DNA of 64,000 bases from an uncultured Eubacteriales bacterium. GTDB taxonomy: Bacteria; Bacillota; Clostridia; Oscillospirales; UBA644. Positions 25,294 through 33,168 of the stretch are shown piece after piece (the first letter of the stretch is position 1; every line of letters begins with the position of its first letter). Below the pieces are notes generated by a model. It was given only the letters and a program-made list of their open reading frames with translations, did no database searches and was not told where the DNA came from. A program made the translations under genes and the position numbers. The DNA is taken from positions 186,001 through 250,000 of the forward strand of contig CAKSBH010000001.1 of the NCBI GenBank assembly GCA_934438175.1, read 5' to 3'.

Positions 25294-25773
25294 GTGGATA
25301 CGTTGCTGTGGCTGGGACTTTTTCTTGTGTTTCTCATAGCCGAAGCGGTGACGGTGGATCTCATTTCCGTCTGGTTTGCCGGCGGAAGTCTTGTTGCTCT
25401 GATTGCTTCTTTGTTTATGGGGGACGACACGCTGTGGATTCAGATTCTGCTTGCCCTTGTCGTTTCTCTGGTGTGTCTGCTTCTGACACGCCCGATGGTT
25501 CGGAAATGGCAGAAAAAGCATCGGGATGTCAAGACGAATTTTGACCGGATCATCGGGATGACCGGTGTGGTGACCGAGCGGATCGATGATCTCGGCGGGA
25601 CCGGTTATGTCTCCGTGGACGGAAAGGAATGGATGGCTCGCACGGGGAAGGAAGACCGGATTGTGGAGCCCGGAACACGGGTAAAAGTTCTTTGCATTGA
25701 AGGCGCCAAGATTTTTGTGGAGCCGGAAAAAACAAATACGACAGAAAAAAAACTGAAAGAGAGAGGGCTGTAA
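25294..25773 (+). CDS. NfeD-like membrane protein
   Basis: 159 residues: two to three membrane segments in the first ~75 residues, then a C-terminal OB-fold NfeD domain (IGMTGVVTERIDDLGGTGYVSVDGKEW is its typical strand pattern). GTG start at 25294 with GGGAGG upstream. NfeD proteins pair with SPFH scaffolds in membrane microdomains; the SPFH gene follows after 1 bp. No protease domain is present (short NfeD1b-like form). Confidence 0.86.
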   Translation: MDTLLWLGLFLVFLIAEAVTVDLISVWFAGGSLVALIASLFMGDDTLWIQILLALVVSLVCLLLTRPMVRKWQKKHRDVKTNFDRIIGMTGVVTERIDDLGGTGYVSVDGKEWMARTGKEDRIVEPGTRVKVLCIEGAKIFVEPEKTNTTEKKLKERGL

Positions 25774-25774
25774 A

Positions 25775-26710
25775 ATGGATCCTGTATTGGTCGGCATCCT
25801 GATCGCCGTTGTGGCGATTGTCATCATTACGCTGATTGCGAAAAACATCAAAATCGTTACGCAGGCGCAGGCGGTGGTTATTGAGCATCTCGGCTCGTAT
25901 TCCAAAACCTGGACAACCGGCATGCATATGAAAATTCCGTTTATCGAGCGGATTGCAAAGGTGGTCATCCTGAAGGAGCAGGTGGCGGATTTCCCGCCCC
26001 AGCCCGTTATTACCAAAGATAATGTTACCATGCAGATTGACACGGTGGTGTATTTTCAGATTACCGATCCGAAATTGTTTACCTATGGTGTCGATCGTCC
26101 GATGAACGCCATTGAGAATCTGACCGCAACCACGCTGCGCAACATCATCGGCGAACTGGAACTGGACTCGACGCTGACATCCCGCGACATCATCAACACC
26201 AAGATGCGCTCAATTCTGGACATTGCCACCGACCCGTGGGGCATCAAGATCAACCGTGTGGAACTGAAAAACATCATGCCTCCTCCCGCAATCCGGGATG
26301 CTATGGAAAAACAGATGAAGGCGGAACGCGAACGCCGGGAAGCCATTCTCCGAGCCGAAGGCGAAAAGAAGAGCGCGGTTCTGGTTGCCGAAGGACAGAA
26401 AGAATCCATGATCCTTTCTGCCGAAGCCGAAAAGCAGGCGGCGATTCTGCACGCGGAAGCCGTGAAGGAATCCCGCATCAAGGAGGCGGAGGGTGAAGCC
26501 GCCGCCATTCTCAAGGTTCAGGAAGCCACGGCGGAAGGAATCCGTCGTATCAACGAGGCGGCTCCGTCTGATGCGGTAATCAAGCTCCGTTCTCTGGAGG
26601 CGTTTGCGAAGGTGGCGGACGGAAAAGCCACCAAGATCATCATTCCTTCGGAGATTCAGGGGCTTGCCGGTCTTGCCGCTTCGGTAAAATCCCTGACGGA
26701 AGACAAGTAA
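25775..26710 (+). CDS. SPFH/stomatin-family membrane scaffold protein (QmcA-like)
   Basis: 311 residues. One N-terminal membrane segment (residues 5-23), then the SPFH/PHB domain: VIEHLGSYSKTWTTGMHMKIP, VITKDNVTMQIDTVVYFQITDP and TLRNIIGELELDSTLTSRD are its standard blocks. A long charged coiled coil (about 190-260; repeats of AEGEKKS, AEAEKQA, AEAVKES) drives oligomerisation. It organises membrane microdomains together with NfeD. It starts 1 bp after the NfeD stop, so the two are translationally coupled. Confidence 0.93.
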   Translation: MDPVLVGILIAVVAIVIITLIAKNIKIVTQAQAVVIEHLGSYSKTWTTGMHMKIPFIERIAKVVILKEQVADFPPQPVITKDNVTMQIDTVVYFQITDPKLFTYGVDRPMNAIENLTATTLRNIIGELELDSTLTSRDIINTKMRSILDIATDPWGIKINRVELKNIMPPPAIRDAMEKQMKAERERREAILRAEGEKKSAVLVAEGQKESMILSAEAEKQAAILHAEAVKESRIKEAEGEAAAILKVQEATAEGIRRINEAAPSDAVIKLRSLEAFAKVADGKATKIIIPSEIQGLAGLAASVKSLTEDK

Positions 26711-26722
26711 ACGACCAAACGC

Positions 26723-26760
26723 AACCGTGGACTCTGCCTGTGCGGGGTCCCCGGTTTTTT
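26723..26760 (+). terminator. Terminator after the SPFH gene
   Basis: Stem AACCG-GGAC / GTCC-CGGTT with a bulge and a CTCTGCCTGTGCGGG loop, then TTTTTTG. The ribosome binding site of the next gene follows at once. Confidence 0.65.
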
Positions 26761-26776
26761 GAAAGGGGAATTCTCT

Positions 26777-27448
26777 ATGGATCTTCGGCAGGAACTGGGA
26801 AAACAGAAGGAAGAACCCTATGCGGCGTTTCAGCGGCGGTTGCTTCCCGGCGTGCCGGAATCTGCCGTTCTCGGGGTGCGGACCCCGGCGGTGAGGGCTC
26901 TGGCAAAGCAGGTGAAGAATACGCCGGAGGCAGAGGCGTTTCTGCTTGCTCTTCCGCATGAGACCTTTGAGGAAAACAATCTGCACGCCTTCCTGATTGC
27001 GGAGCAGCGGGATTTTTCCCGTGTGCTGGAAGAAACGGAACGGTTTCTTCCCTTTGTGGACAATTGGGCAACCTGCGATCAGCTGCGCCCCCGTGCGTTT
27101 GCCCGGGAGCCGGAAAAACTGGTGGAACCCATCCGGCGTTGGATGGTTTCCGGAAGAACCTACTCTGTCCGGTTCGGCATCGGTATGCTGATGTGTCATT
27201 TTCTGGACGGACGGTTCCGTCCGGAATATCCGGAATGGGTGGCGGCAGTGCGGTCGGAGGAGTATTATGTGAATATGATGCGTGCCTGGTATTTTGCCAC
27301 GGCTCTTGCCAAACAGTACGATGCGGTGCTGCCGTTTCTGACCGAACGGCGGCTGGATGTGTGGACTCACGGACGCACCATCCGTAAGGCGTGTGAGAGT
27401 TTTCGTGTGCCGGATGCTCATAAAGCTGTGCTGAAAACGTTGATGTGA
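26777..27448 (+). CDS. DNA alkylation repair protein (AlkD-like HEAT-repeat glycosylase)
   Basis: 223 residues. LGVRTPAVRALAKQV near the start, FVDNWATCDQL near residue 100 and the helical repeats after it (SVRFGIGMLMCHFL; YYVNMMRAWYFATALAKQ) are the family pattern, including the tryptophan/aspartate pair used on alkylated bases. It would excise N3- or N7-alkyl purines. ATG 26777 is chosen for the AAAGGGG site 8 nt upstream. Its terminator overlaps the next promoter (27556-27595). Confidence 0.88.
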   Translation: MDLRQELGKQKEEPYAAFQRRLLPGVPESAVLGVRTPAVRALAKQVKNTPEAEAFLLALPHETFEENNLHAFLIAEQRDFSRVLEETERFLPFVDNWATCDQLRPRAFAREPEKLVEPIRRWMVSGRTYSVRFGIGMLMCHFLDGRFRPEYPEWVAAVRSEEYYVNMMRAWYFATALAKQYDAVLPFLTERRLDVWTHGRTIRKACESFRVPDAHKAVLKTLM

Positions 27449-27486
27449 CACGCGAAAGAAAAAAGTTCATTGCGGTTAAATTGTTC

Positions 27487-27525
27487 GTAAAACCACGATT
27501 TTTAAGAAAAAAAAGATCGTGGTTT
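27487..27525. repeat. Inverted repeat without T tract between alkD-like gene and antiporter
   Basis: AAACCACGAT and ATCGTGGTTT, 10 bp each, separated by an A-rich loop of about 17 nt. It has no adjacent U tract on either strand, so it is not a standard terminator. Confidence 0.5.
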
Positions 27526-27555
27526 GAATGGGAGAGAAGCAGGACTTGCGGAGAA

Positions 27556-27587
27556 AAAGACCGGACTTGACAAATCCGGTCTTTTTT
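27556..27587 (+). terminator. Terminator whose loop carries the next promoter's -35 box
   Basis: AAAGACCGGA (27556-27565) and TCCGGTCTTT (27575-27584) form a 10-bp stem, then TTT. The 9-nt loop CTTGACAAA contains TTGACA. Confidence 0.75.
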
Positions 27588-27595
27588 GCTATAAT
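27567..27595 (+). promoter_or_regulatory. Promoter of the cation/H+ antiporter gene, nested in a terminator
   Basis: TTGACA (27567-27572), 17-bp spacer, TATAAT (27590-27595). The -35 box is the loop of the terminator hairpin. Confidence 0.88.
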
Positions 27596-27632
27596 AAACA
27601 ATGTTTGTAAAAAAGAATAAAGAGGCATATGT

Positions 27633-28922
27633 ATGCAGGTTCTTCTTTCTCTTTCCATTGCCATGCTGGCAGGGCTGTTGATGTCCCGCCTGACAAAGAT
27701 CTGGAATCTTCCCGCTGTTACGGCGTATCTGGTAGCCGGTATCCTCATCGGTCCGTATTGTCTCGGACGGCTCGGTATTCCGGGGATCGGTTTCGTGTCT
27801 GCCGAAGATGTGGCGGGATATTCTGTTATTTCCGATGCGGCACTTGGCTTTATCGCCATTGCCATGGGAAACGAATTCCGGCTGTCGGATCTTCGCAAAA
27901 CCGGGAAACAGGCGGTTGTGATTGCTGTTTTTCAGGCATTGACCGCTACGCTCCTTGTGGACCTTGCGTTGTATGGTCTGCATTTGCTGATGCCGGAACG
28001 GCTGCCGCTTTCCGTTGTTCTGACGCTCGGTGCCATTGCCACGGCGACGGCTCCCGCCGCTACGCTGATGGTTGTAAAGCAGTATAAGGCAGACGGTCCG
28101 TTGACCCGTCTGCTTTTGCCGGTGGTTGCGCTGGACGACGTGGTGGGGCTGATTGTGTTTGCCGTTTCGTTCGGCATTGCGCGGGCGCTGGAGCATGGAA
28201 CGCCGGACTTCTTTTCCATCATCCTCAATCCGTTGGTGGAAGTGTTTGTTTCTCTTCTGCTTGGCGCGTTGCTTGGGGTGCTGTTCCATTTCAGTGAGCG
28301 GTTCTTTCATTCCCGCAGCAAGCGCATGAGCATCTCGGTTGCTTTTGTCTTTCTTGCCGTGGCGTTGTCTCATCTGGAATTTCACATCGGACCGGTCACT
28401 GTGGGCTTCTCGTCGCTGCTTGTTTGTATGATGCTGGGAACGGTTTTTTGCAATCTCTGCGATTTTTCGGAAGAACTGATGGACCGGATGGACCGTTGGA
28501 CCGGACCGATCATGGTGTTGTTCTTTGTTATCAGCGGTGCCGGATTGCAGCTGGATGTGTTCGGCGACTGGCACATCGTTCTGATCGGCGTGGTGTTTAT
28601 TCTTGCGCGCTCGGTCGGAAAAATAGAAGGAGCCCGGATTTCTTCCGGATTTATGGGCTGCCCCCCGCAGGTGCGGAAATATCTCGGGATTACGCTGTTG
28701 CCGCAGGCCGGGGTTTCGTTGGGAATGTCGCTGACGGCGATGTCTCTCGGTGCTTCCGGGCCGATTATCCGCAACATTGCCCTGTTTGCCGTGTTGATTT
28801 ATGAACTGGTTGGTCCGCTGTTGACGAAAATTGCGCTGGACAAAGCCGGAGAGATTCCGGAAAAACCCATCCCACCCCGTCTGCAGGCGCAACTGGAGTC
28901 GCAAAAGAAAAAAGAAACCTGA
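27633..28922 (+). CDS. Cation:proton antiporter (CPA2/KefB-like, membrane domain only)
   Basis: 429 residues, about 12 membrane segments. VTAYLVAGILIGPYCLG and LGFIAIAMGNEFRLSDLR at the N-terminal side, TATAPAATLMVVKQY and VALDDVVGLIVFAVSFG in the middle match the Na+/H+-exchanger domain, with the paired acidic residues (LDD) at the ion site. No C-terminal TrkA/RCK domain is attached. Likely role: export of Na+ or K+ in exchange for H+ at the cytoplasmic membrane, or pH control. A c-di-AMP link is plausible but unsupported without an RCK domain. It is followed by a hairpin and the MATE gene. Confidence 0.88.
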   Translation: MQVLLSLSIAMLAGLLMSRLTKIWNLPAVTAYLVAGILIGPYCLGRLGIPGIGFVSAEDVAGYSVISDAALGFIAIAMGNEFRLSDLRKTGKQAVVIAVFQALTATLLVDLALYGLHLLMPERLPLSVVLTLGAIATATAPAATLMVVKQYKADGPLTRLLLPVVALDDVVGLIVFAVSFGIARALEHGTPDFFSIILNPLVEVFVSLLLGALLGVLFHFSERFFHSRSKRMSISVAFVFLAVALSHLEFHIGPVTVGFSSLLVCMMLGTVFCNLCDFSEELMDRMDRWTGPIMVLFFVISGAGLQLDVFGDWHIVLIGVVFILARSVGKIEGARISSGFMGCPPQVRKYLGITLLPQAGVSLGMSLTAMSLGASGPIIRNIALFAVLIYELVGPLLTKIALDKAGEIPEKPIPPRLQAQLESQKKKET

Positions 28923-28952
28923 GCAATTCCCCGCTGAAAGGCGGGGAATTGC
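28923..28952 (+). repeat. Strong intercistronic hairpin without a T tract
   Basis: GCAATTCCCCGC / GCGGGGAATTGC, a 12-bp perfect stem, 6-nt loop. It starts right after the antiporter stop (28922) and is followed by GGCTGAAAACGG rather than T residues. It may stop 3' decay or block ribosome read-through between the antiporter and MATE genes. Confidence 0.75.
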
Positions 28953-28983
28953 GGCTGAAAACGGGAAGAAGGAGGAAGCTTTT

Positions 28984-30363
28984 ATGCGTGCGGACGCAGA
29001 ACAACAATACCGGCGTATGACCGGGGCACCGCTGCCTCGGCTGATTGCGTCGCTGTCGGTGCCGACGGTTGTCAGTTCCGTCATTTCTTCGGTGTACAAC
29101 CTGACGGATACCTACTTTGTTTCGCAGCTCGGTACGGCGGCTTCCGCGGCGGTCGGCGTGGTGTTTTCGCTGCAATCGCTGATTCAGGCGTTCGGATATG
29201 GGTTCGGCATGGGGGCAGGGGCGATTGCCGCCCGGTCTCTCGGAGAAAAAAACGAAAAGCGCGCCGCTGTCTGTACGGCAAGCGCTTTTTGCATTGCGTT
29301 TGTGTTCGGTGTTCTTCTTGCCGTTTTCTGTGTGCCGAATCTGGATGCTGTGATGCGCCTTTTCGGGGCAAACGACGATTGCATCGGTTATGCGAGGGAG
29401 TACGCATTCTGGATTTTGCTCGGGGCGCCGTTGATGGCATCCACGTTTGTGTTGAACATTGTGATGCGTTCCTGCGGGAAAACGGGTCTGTCCATGGCAG
29501 GCATCGGCGTCGGCGCCGTGGTGAATCTGTTGCTGGATCCGTTTTTTATTTCTGAAAAATATCTGAATCTCGGCATGGCGGGTGCCGCCATCGCGACCAT
29601 CATCGGGCAGATGTTCGGTTTTGCTGTTTTTGCGGTGTTTTATGCTACGGGAAAAAGCGTGGTTCCGTTTTCATTCCGCAATGTCAGCCGCCGCTTTTCG
29701 GATTATTGGGATATTGTGCGGACCGGTGCCCCCACCATTTTCCGTCAGGGTATGGCATGCGTATCCTCGCTGTTTCTGAATCGGGCAATCAAGCCGTTCG
29801 GAACAGCCGCTCTTGCCGCTCTGACCATTGCCAACAAACTGTATCTGTTCATCCGTGGGCTTCTGCTCGGTATCGGACAGGGGTATCAGTCTGTTGCCGG
29901 ATACAACTACGGTGCCGGACAGTATGCGCGGGTGCGCCGCGGTTTCTGGATTACGGTGATGTACGGCACGGTGGTTGCCGTGCTGTTTACCGGGATTCTT
30001 GCCGGCTTTGCGCCGCAGATCATGCGGGTCTTCCGGGCGGAGGATGCCGAAGTGGTGGAATACGGAGCGTTTGCGTTGGCCGCGTATTGTTTTTCGCTGC
30101 CGTTTCTTGCCTATTCGTCCTATGTCAATCAGACGCTGCAGAGTTTGGGACAGGTGAAGAGCGCTTCGTTTCTGGCGCTTTGCCGCAACGGAATTCTGTA
30201 TCTGCCGCTTCTGGCGGTTTTGCCCCGTCTGTTCGGGCTGACCGGGATCCAGACGGTGCAGCCGATTGCCGATCTTCTGACCTGTGCGGTCTCGGTGCCG
30301 TTTCAGATTGTGTTTTTTCGGAAACTTATGCAAAACGATGGGGAAAACGGCAAGACGGCTTGA
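28984..30363 (+). CDS. MATE family multidrug/antimicrobial exporter
   Basis: 459 residues, 12 membrane segments. LIASLSVPTVVSSVISSVYNLTDTYFVSQLG is split here only by quoting: the key parts are SVPTVVSS and NLTDTYFVSQLG, the usual MATE N-terminal blocks. GIGQGYQSVAGYNYGA in the second half is the conserved Q-P/Q-S loop. Exports cationic drugs or metabolites against Na+ or H+. ATG 28984 follows GGAGG; the longer upstream frame overlaps the antiporter gene. Probably cotranscribed with the antiporter. Confidence 0.93.
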   Translation: MRADAEQQYRRMTGAPLPRLIASLSVPTVVSSVISSVYNLTDTYFVSQLGTAASAAVGVVFSLQSLIQAFGYGFGMGAGAIAARSLGEKNEKRAAVCTASAFCIAFVFGVLLAVFCVPNLDAVMRLFGANDDCIGYAREYAFWILLGAPLMASTFVLNIVMRSCGKTGLSMAGIGVGAVVNLLLDPFFISEKYLNLGMAGAAIATIIGQMFGFAVFAVFYATGKSVVPFSFRNVSRRFSDYWDIVRTGAPTIFRQGMACVSSLFLNRAIKPFGTAALAALTIANKLYLFIRGLLLGIGQGYQSVAGYNYGAGQYARVRRGFWITVMYGTVVAVLFTGILAGFAPQIMRVFRAEDAEVVEYGAFALAAYCFSLPFLAYSSYVNQTLQSLGQVKSASFLALCRNGILYLPLLAVLPRLFGLTGIQTVQPIADLLTCAVSVPFQIVFFRKLMQNDGENGKTA

Positions 30364-30388
30364 CTTTCTCCCGTTTCTCTAGTATAAT
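30360..30388 (+). promoter_or_regulatory. Promoter of gdhA
   Basis: TTGACT (30360-30365) over the MATE stop codon, 17-bp spacer, TATAAT (30383-30388). Confidence 0.9.
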
Positions 30389-30440
30389 AAAACCCAAAGA
30401 AATTTTATGATAATGCAAACCGAAAGGGGATTGTCTTACT

Positions 30441-31787
30441 ATGAATGAGTATATCCGCAGCGTAATCGAACGGGCCAAGAAAAAGGACCCGGAGAAAACC
30501 GAATATCTGCAGACCGTTGAGGAGGTTTTCGGTTCTCTTGAAAACGTCATCGAGCAGCGTCCCGATTATGTCAAGGCCGACATTCTCGGCAGAATGATCG
30601 AGCCGGATCGTTTCGTCTCGTTCCGTGTTTCGTGGACGGATGACGCGGGAAGGGTTCAGGTCAACCGCGGTTACCGTGTGCAGTTCAACAGCGCCATCGG
30701 ACCGTACAAGGGCGGTCTTCGTTTCCACCCGTCCGTTACGCCAAGCATTATGTTCTTCCTCGGCTTTGAGCAGACGTTCAAAAACTCTTTGACGGGACTT
30801 CCCATGGGCGGTGCCAAGGGCGGCTCTGATTTTGATCCCCGCGGCAAGAGCGACGGCGAAATCATGCGGTTCTGTCAGGCGTTTATGACGGAACTTTATC
30901 GTTATATCGGTCCGGATACCGACGTTCCCGCCGGCGATATCGGCGTGGGCGCACGGGAGATCGGATATCTGTTCGGACAATACAAACGCATTCGCGGCAA
31001 CTTTGAAAACGGCGTTCTCACCGGCAAGGGAATTACTTACGGCGGTTCGCTGATCCGTCCGGAAGCCACGGGTTACGGTGCGGTTTATTATACCTGCGAG
31101 GTGCTGAAGCACGAGCAGGACGATATCAAAGGCAAGACGGTTACGCTTTCCGGCTTTGGCAATGTGTGCTGGGGTGCCTGCAAGAAGCTTGCCGAGCTGG
31201 GTGCGATTCCGGTTACAATCTCCGGTCCGGACGGCTATGTGTACGATAAGGACGGCATCGTAACGAATGAGAAGATCAACTATCTTCTGGAGATGCGGGC
31301 ATCCGGCAGAGACCGTGCGCAGGATTATGCCGATAAGTTCGGTGCGGAATTTCATCCCGGCGAAAAGCCGTGGGGCGTGAAGGCAGACATTCTGATGCCG
31401 TGCGCCACCCAGAATGAAGTGGGTGTGGAAGAAGCAAAGAAGATTCTTGCCAACGGTGTGAAATATTACATCGAGGTCGCCAACATGCCGTCCCGGAACG
31501 AGGCGATCAAGATGCTGATGGATGCCGGTGTGATTGTGGCTCCGTCCAAAGCCGTCAACGCGGGCGGTGTGTCCGTATCCGGTCTGGAAATGAGCCAGAA
31601 CAGTGAGCGGCTTTCCTGGACAGCGGAGGAAGTGGACGAAAAACTGCATCACATTATGAAGAATATCTATGCCAATTCCGTTGCTGCGGCAGAGAAGTAT
31701 GGAATGGGTTACAACCTGGTTGCCGGTGCGAACGTTGCGGGATTTGTCAAGGTCGCCGACGCGATGCTTGCACAGGGCGTGTATTGA
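30441..31787 (+). CDS. gdhA: Glutamate dehydrogenase (hexameric, NADP-type)
   Basis: 448 residues, the family I hexamer length. Substrate blocks RVQFNSAIGPYKGGLRFHPSV, GGAKGGSDFDPRGKS (catalytic lysine region) and DVPAGDIGVGAREIGYL are visible in order; the Rossmann loop SGFGNVCWGA follows. It reductively aminates 2-oxoglutarate with ammonia. The dinucleotide specificity (NADP) is by family resemblance. With glnN and asnA this makes three direct ammonia-assimilation enzymes in 15 kb. Own promoter and terminator. Confidence 0.97.
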   Translation: MNEYIRSVIERAKKKDPEKTEYLQTVEEVFGSLENVIEQRPDYVKADILGRMIEPDRFVSFRVSWTDDAGRVQVNRGYRVQFNSAIGPYKGGLRFHPSVTPSIMFFLGFEQTFKNSLTGLPMGGAKGGSDFDPRGKSDGEIMRFCQAFMTELYRYIGPDTDVPAGDIGVGAREIGYLFGQYKRIRGNFENGVLTGKGITYGGSLIRPEATGYGAVYYTCEVLKHEQDDIKGKTVTLSGFGNVCWGACKKLAELGAIPVTISGPDGYVYDKDGIVTNEKINYLLEMRASGRDRAQDYADKFGAEFHPGEKPWGVKADILMPCATQNEVGVEEAKKILANGVKYYIEVANMPSRNEAIKMLMDAGVIVAPSKAVNAGGVSVSGLEMSQNSERLSWTAEEVDEKLHHIMKNIYANSVAAAEKYGMGYNLVAGANVAGFVKVADAMLAQGVY

Positions 31788-31798
31788 GAAAAGAAAAT

Positions 31799-31832
31799 AA
31801 GGACGGAGATCTGTGGGATCTCCGTCCTTTTT
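31799..31832 (+). terminator. Terminator of gdhA
   Basis: AAGGACGGAGATC / GATCTCCGTCCTT, 13-bp stem, TTT tail. Confidence 0.9.
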
Positions 31833-31844
31833 GCGGGAGAGAAT

Positions 31845-32840
31845 ATGATACGGTTTGCAGTGGTCGGTACCAATTTTGTCACGGAGCGGTTCTTGCTGGA
31901 AGCGGGCGGGAACCCTTTGTTCCGGCTGGTTTCCGTTCATTCCCGTGATCCGCGGCGGGCAGCTGCTTTCGCGCAGGCTCACGGTGCAGAACGGTTCTGC
32001 TCGGATACCGATGTCCTGGCAGCGGATGACGGTGTGGATGCGGTGTATCTTGCCGTTCCCAACAGCTGTCATGCCGACCTTGCCGTAAAGTTTCTTTCGC
32101 ACGGAAAGGCGGTTCTGTGTGAGAAACCGTTTGCCTCCAATGTGCGGGAAGCCGAGCGGATGATCCGGGCGGCACAGACGCACGGGCAGCTGCTGATGGA
32201 AGCGTATATGACACGGTTCCTTCCGGTGTATGAGACCCTTTCGCAGGCGATCCGCGACATCGGCGCAATCCGGAGCGCCTCGGTGACGTTTGCCAAGCGC
32301 TCGTCACGCTACGACGCATATCGGAGGGGGGAACCGGTGCGCACGTTTTCGGCACAGTATGCCAACGGCGCGATGATGGATCTGGGGGTCTATGCCGTTC
32401 ACCCGTATGTGGATTGGTTCGGAATGCCGCAGGATGTTTTTGCGGAGGGCACAATCGGTCCGGACGGGGTGGACCTTTCTTCGGACGCGACACTGATTTA
32501 TCCCGGTTTTTCCGCTGAAATTCATGTTTCCAAAACCGAAGACCGACCGTTTTTCTGTGAGATCCGAGGCGAAAAGGGAACGATTCTGACCGACCGCATC
32601 AGCGAGCCGACGTTTGTGAAAATCTGCATGCCGGACGGAAGAACGGAAGACCGGACGCCGCCGCAGCCGTTGCCGGTGATGCGGTATGAGGCGGATGAAT
32701 TTCTTGCGCTGCTGCAGGCAGGAGCGACCTCTTCAAAAAAACTTCCGCTGTCCTGTTCGCGGAACGCAATGGCGGTGCTGGACGCTGTCCGCAGCCGGCT
32801 CGGCGTGCGTTATCCCGCGGACGAAGGGGGAATCCTTTAA
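31845..32840 (+). CDS. Gfo/Idh/MocA family oxidoreductase
   Basis: 331 residues. VVGTNFVTERF at the N terminus is a variant of the GxGxxG loop (G-T-N replaces G-x-G); the EKPFASNVREAE block is the typical EKP motif with the catalytic-site lysine. LMEAYMTRFLPVYETL and NGAMMDLGVYAVHP are the usual middle blocks of the dihydrodiol-dehydrogenase branch. Probable substrate a sugar or polyol. ATG 31845 lies 12 bp after the gdhA terminator. Read-through or an unseen promoter would express it. Its own terminator is split by the repeat element at 32874-33152. Confidence 0.85.
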   Translation: MIRFAVVGTNFVTERFLLEAGGNPLFRLVSVHSRDPRRAAAFAQAHGAERFCSDTDVLAADDGVDAVYLAVPNSCHADLAVKFLSHGKAVLCEKPFASNVREAERMIRAAQTHGQLLMEAYMTRFLPVYETLSQAIRDIGAIRSASVTFAKRSSRYDAYRRGEPVRTFSAQYANGAMMDLGVYAVHPYVDWFGMPQDVFAEGTIGPDGVDLSSDATLIYPGFSAEIHVSKTEDRPFFCEIRGEKGTILTDRISEPTFVKICMPDGRTEDRTPPQPLPVMRYEADEFLALLQAGATSSKKLPLSCSRNAMAVLDAVRSRLGVRYPADEGGIL

Positions 32841-32854
32841 GAACAACGAAAAAA

Positions 32855-33168
32855 AGAAAGACCCAATCGGTTGGGGCGGACTCAGATAAGGATAAGTCGG
32901 TTTTGAGCGGCTCTTTTCCGCCCATACTTCATAAAAAATCTCGGTAATACACAAAGTATTGCCGAGATTTTGTTATTTTGTCTGAACGAAAAATATCTCG
33001 CTCAAAACTGCCATGCACCCTGTAAAATTGGATTTTGTTCTGTGGCAAGGCAAAAAGCGCAGGAATAATGGAGATATATTTCGAGCATTTTTAACGAAGC
33101 CACAGGGCAAAAGACTTTTTACAGGGCGGCTTATCCTTATCTGAGTCCGCCCTTCGGGTCTCTTTTTT
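32855..33168. terminator. Terminator split by an inserted element (reconstructed)
   Basis: Left half AAAGACCCAATCGGTTGG ends at 32874-75; right half GGGTCTCTTTTTT begins at 33156. Joined, they would read AGACCCAA-TCGG-TTGGGTCT followed by CTTTTTT, a complete terminator. The 280-bp element between them interrupts the right arm. Confidence 0.5.
32874..33152. mobile_element. MITE-like non-coding element with 23-bp perfect terminal inverted repeats
   Basis: Ends: 32874-32896 (GGGCGGACTCAGATAAGG plus ATAAG) and 33130-33152, its exact reverse complement. The 279-bp interior has no ORF of note. It carries nested inverted repeats: a near-perfect 16-bp hairpin at 32936-32972 (TCTCGGTAATAC / GTATTGCCGAGA), TTTTGAGCG at 32901 mirrored at about 33000, CCCTGTAAAA at 33018 mirrored near 33117-33126, and TCTGTGGC at 33039 mirrored by GCCACAG near 33099. 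Flanking sequence rejoins into a terminator. Known miniature inverted-repeat elements have this architecture; the family and any target duplication are not established here. Confidence 0.72.

Noticed and set aside
26775..29099. 774-codon open frame on the minus strand
   Set aside because: Antisense to the AlkD-like gene, the antiporter and the MATE start, and crosses two regulatory regions. It is a codon-bias artefact.
30405..32183. 592-codon open frame on the minus strand
   Set aside because: Antisense to gdhA and to the following oxidoreductase, crosses the gdhA terminator.
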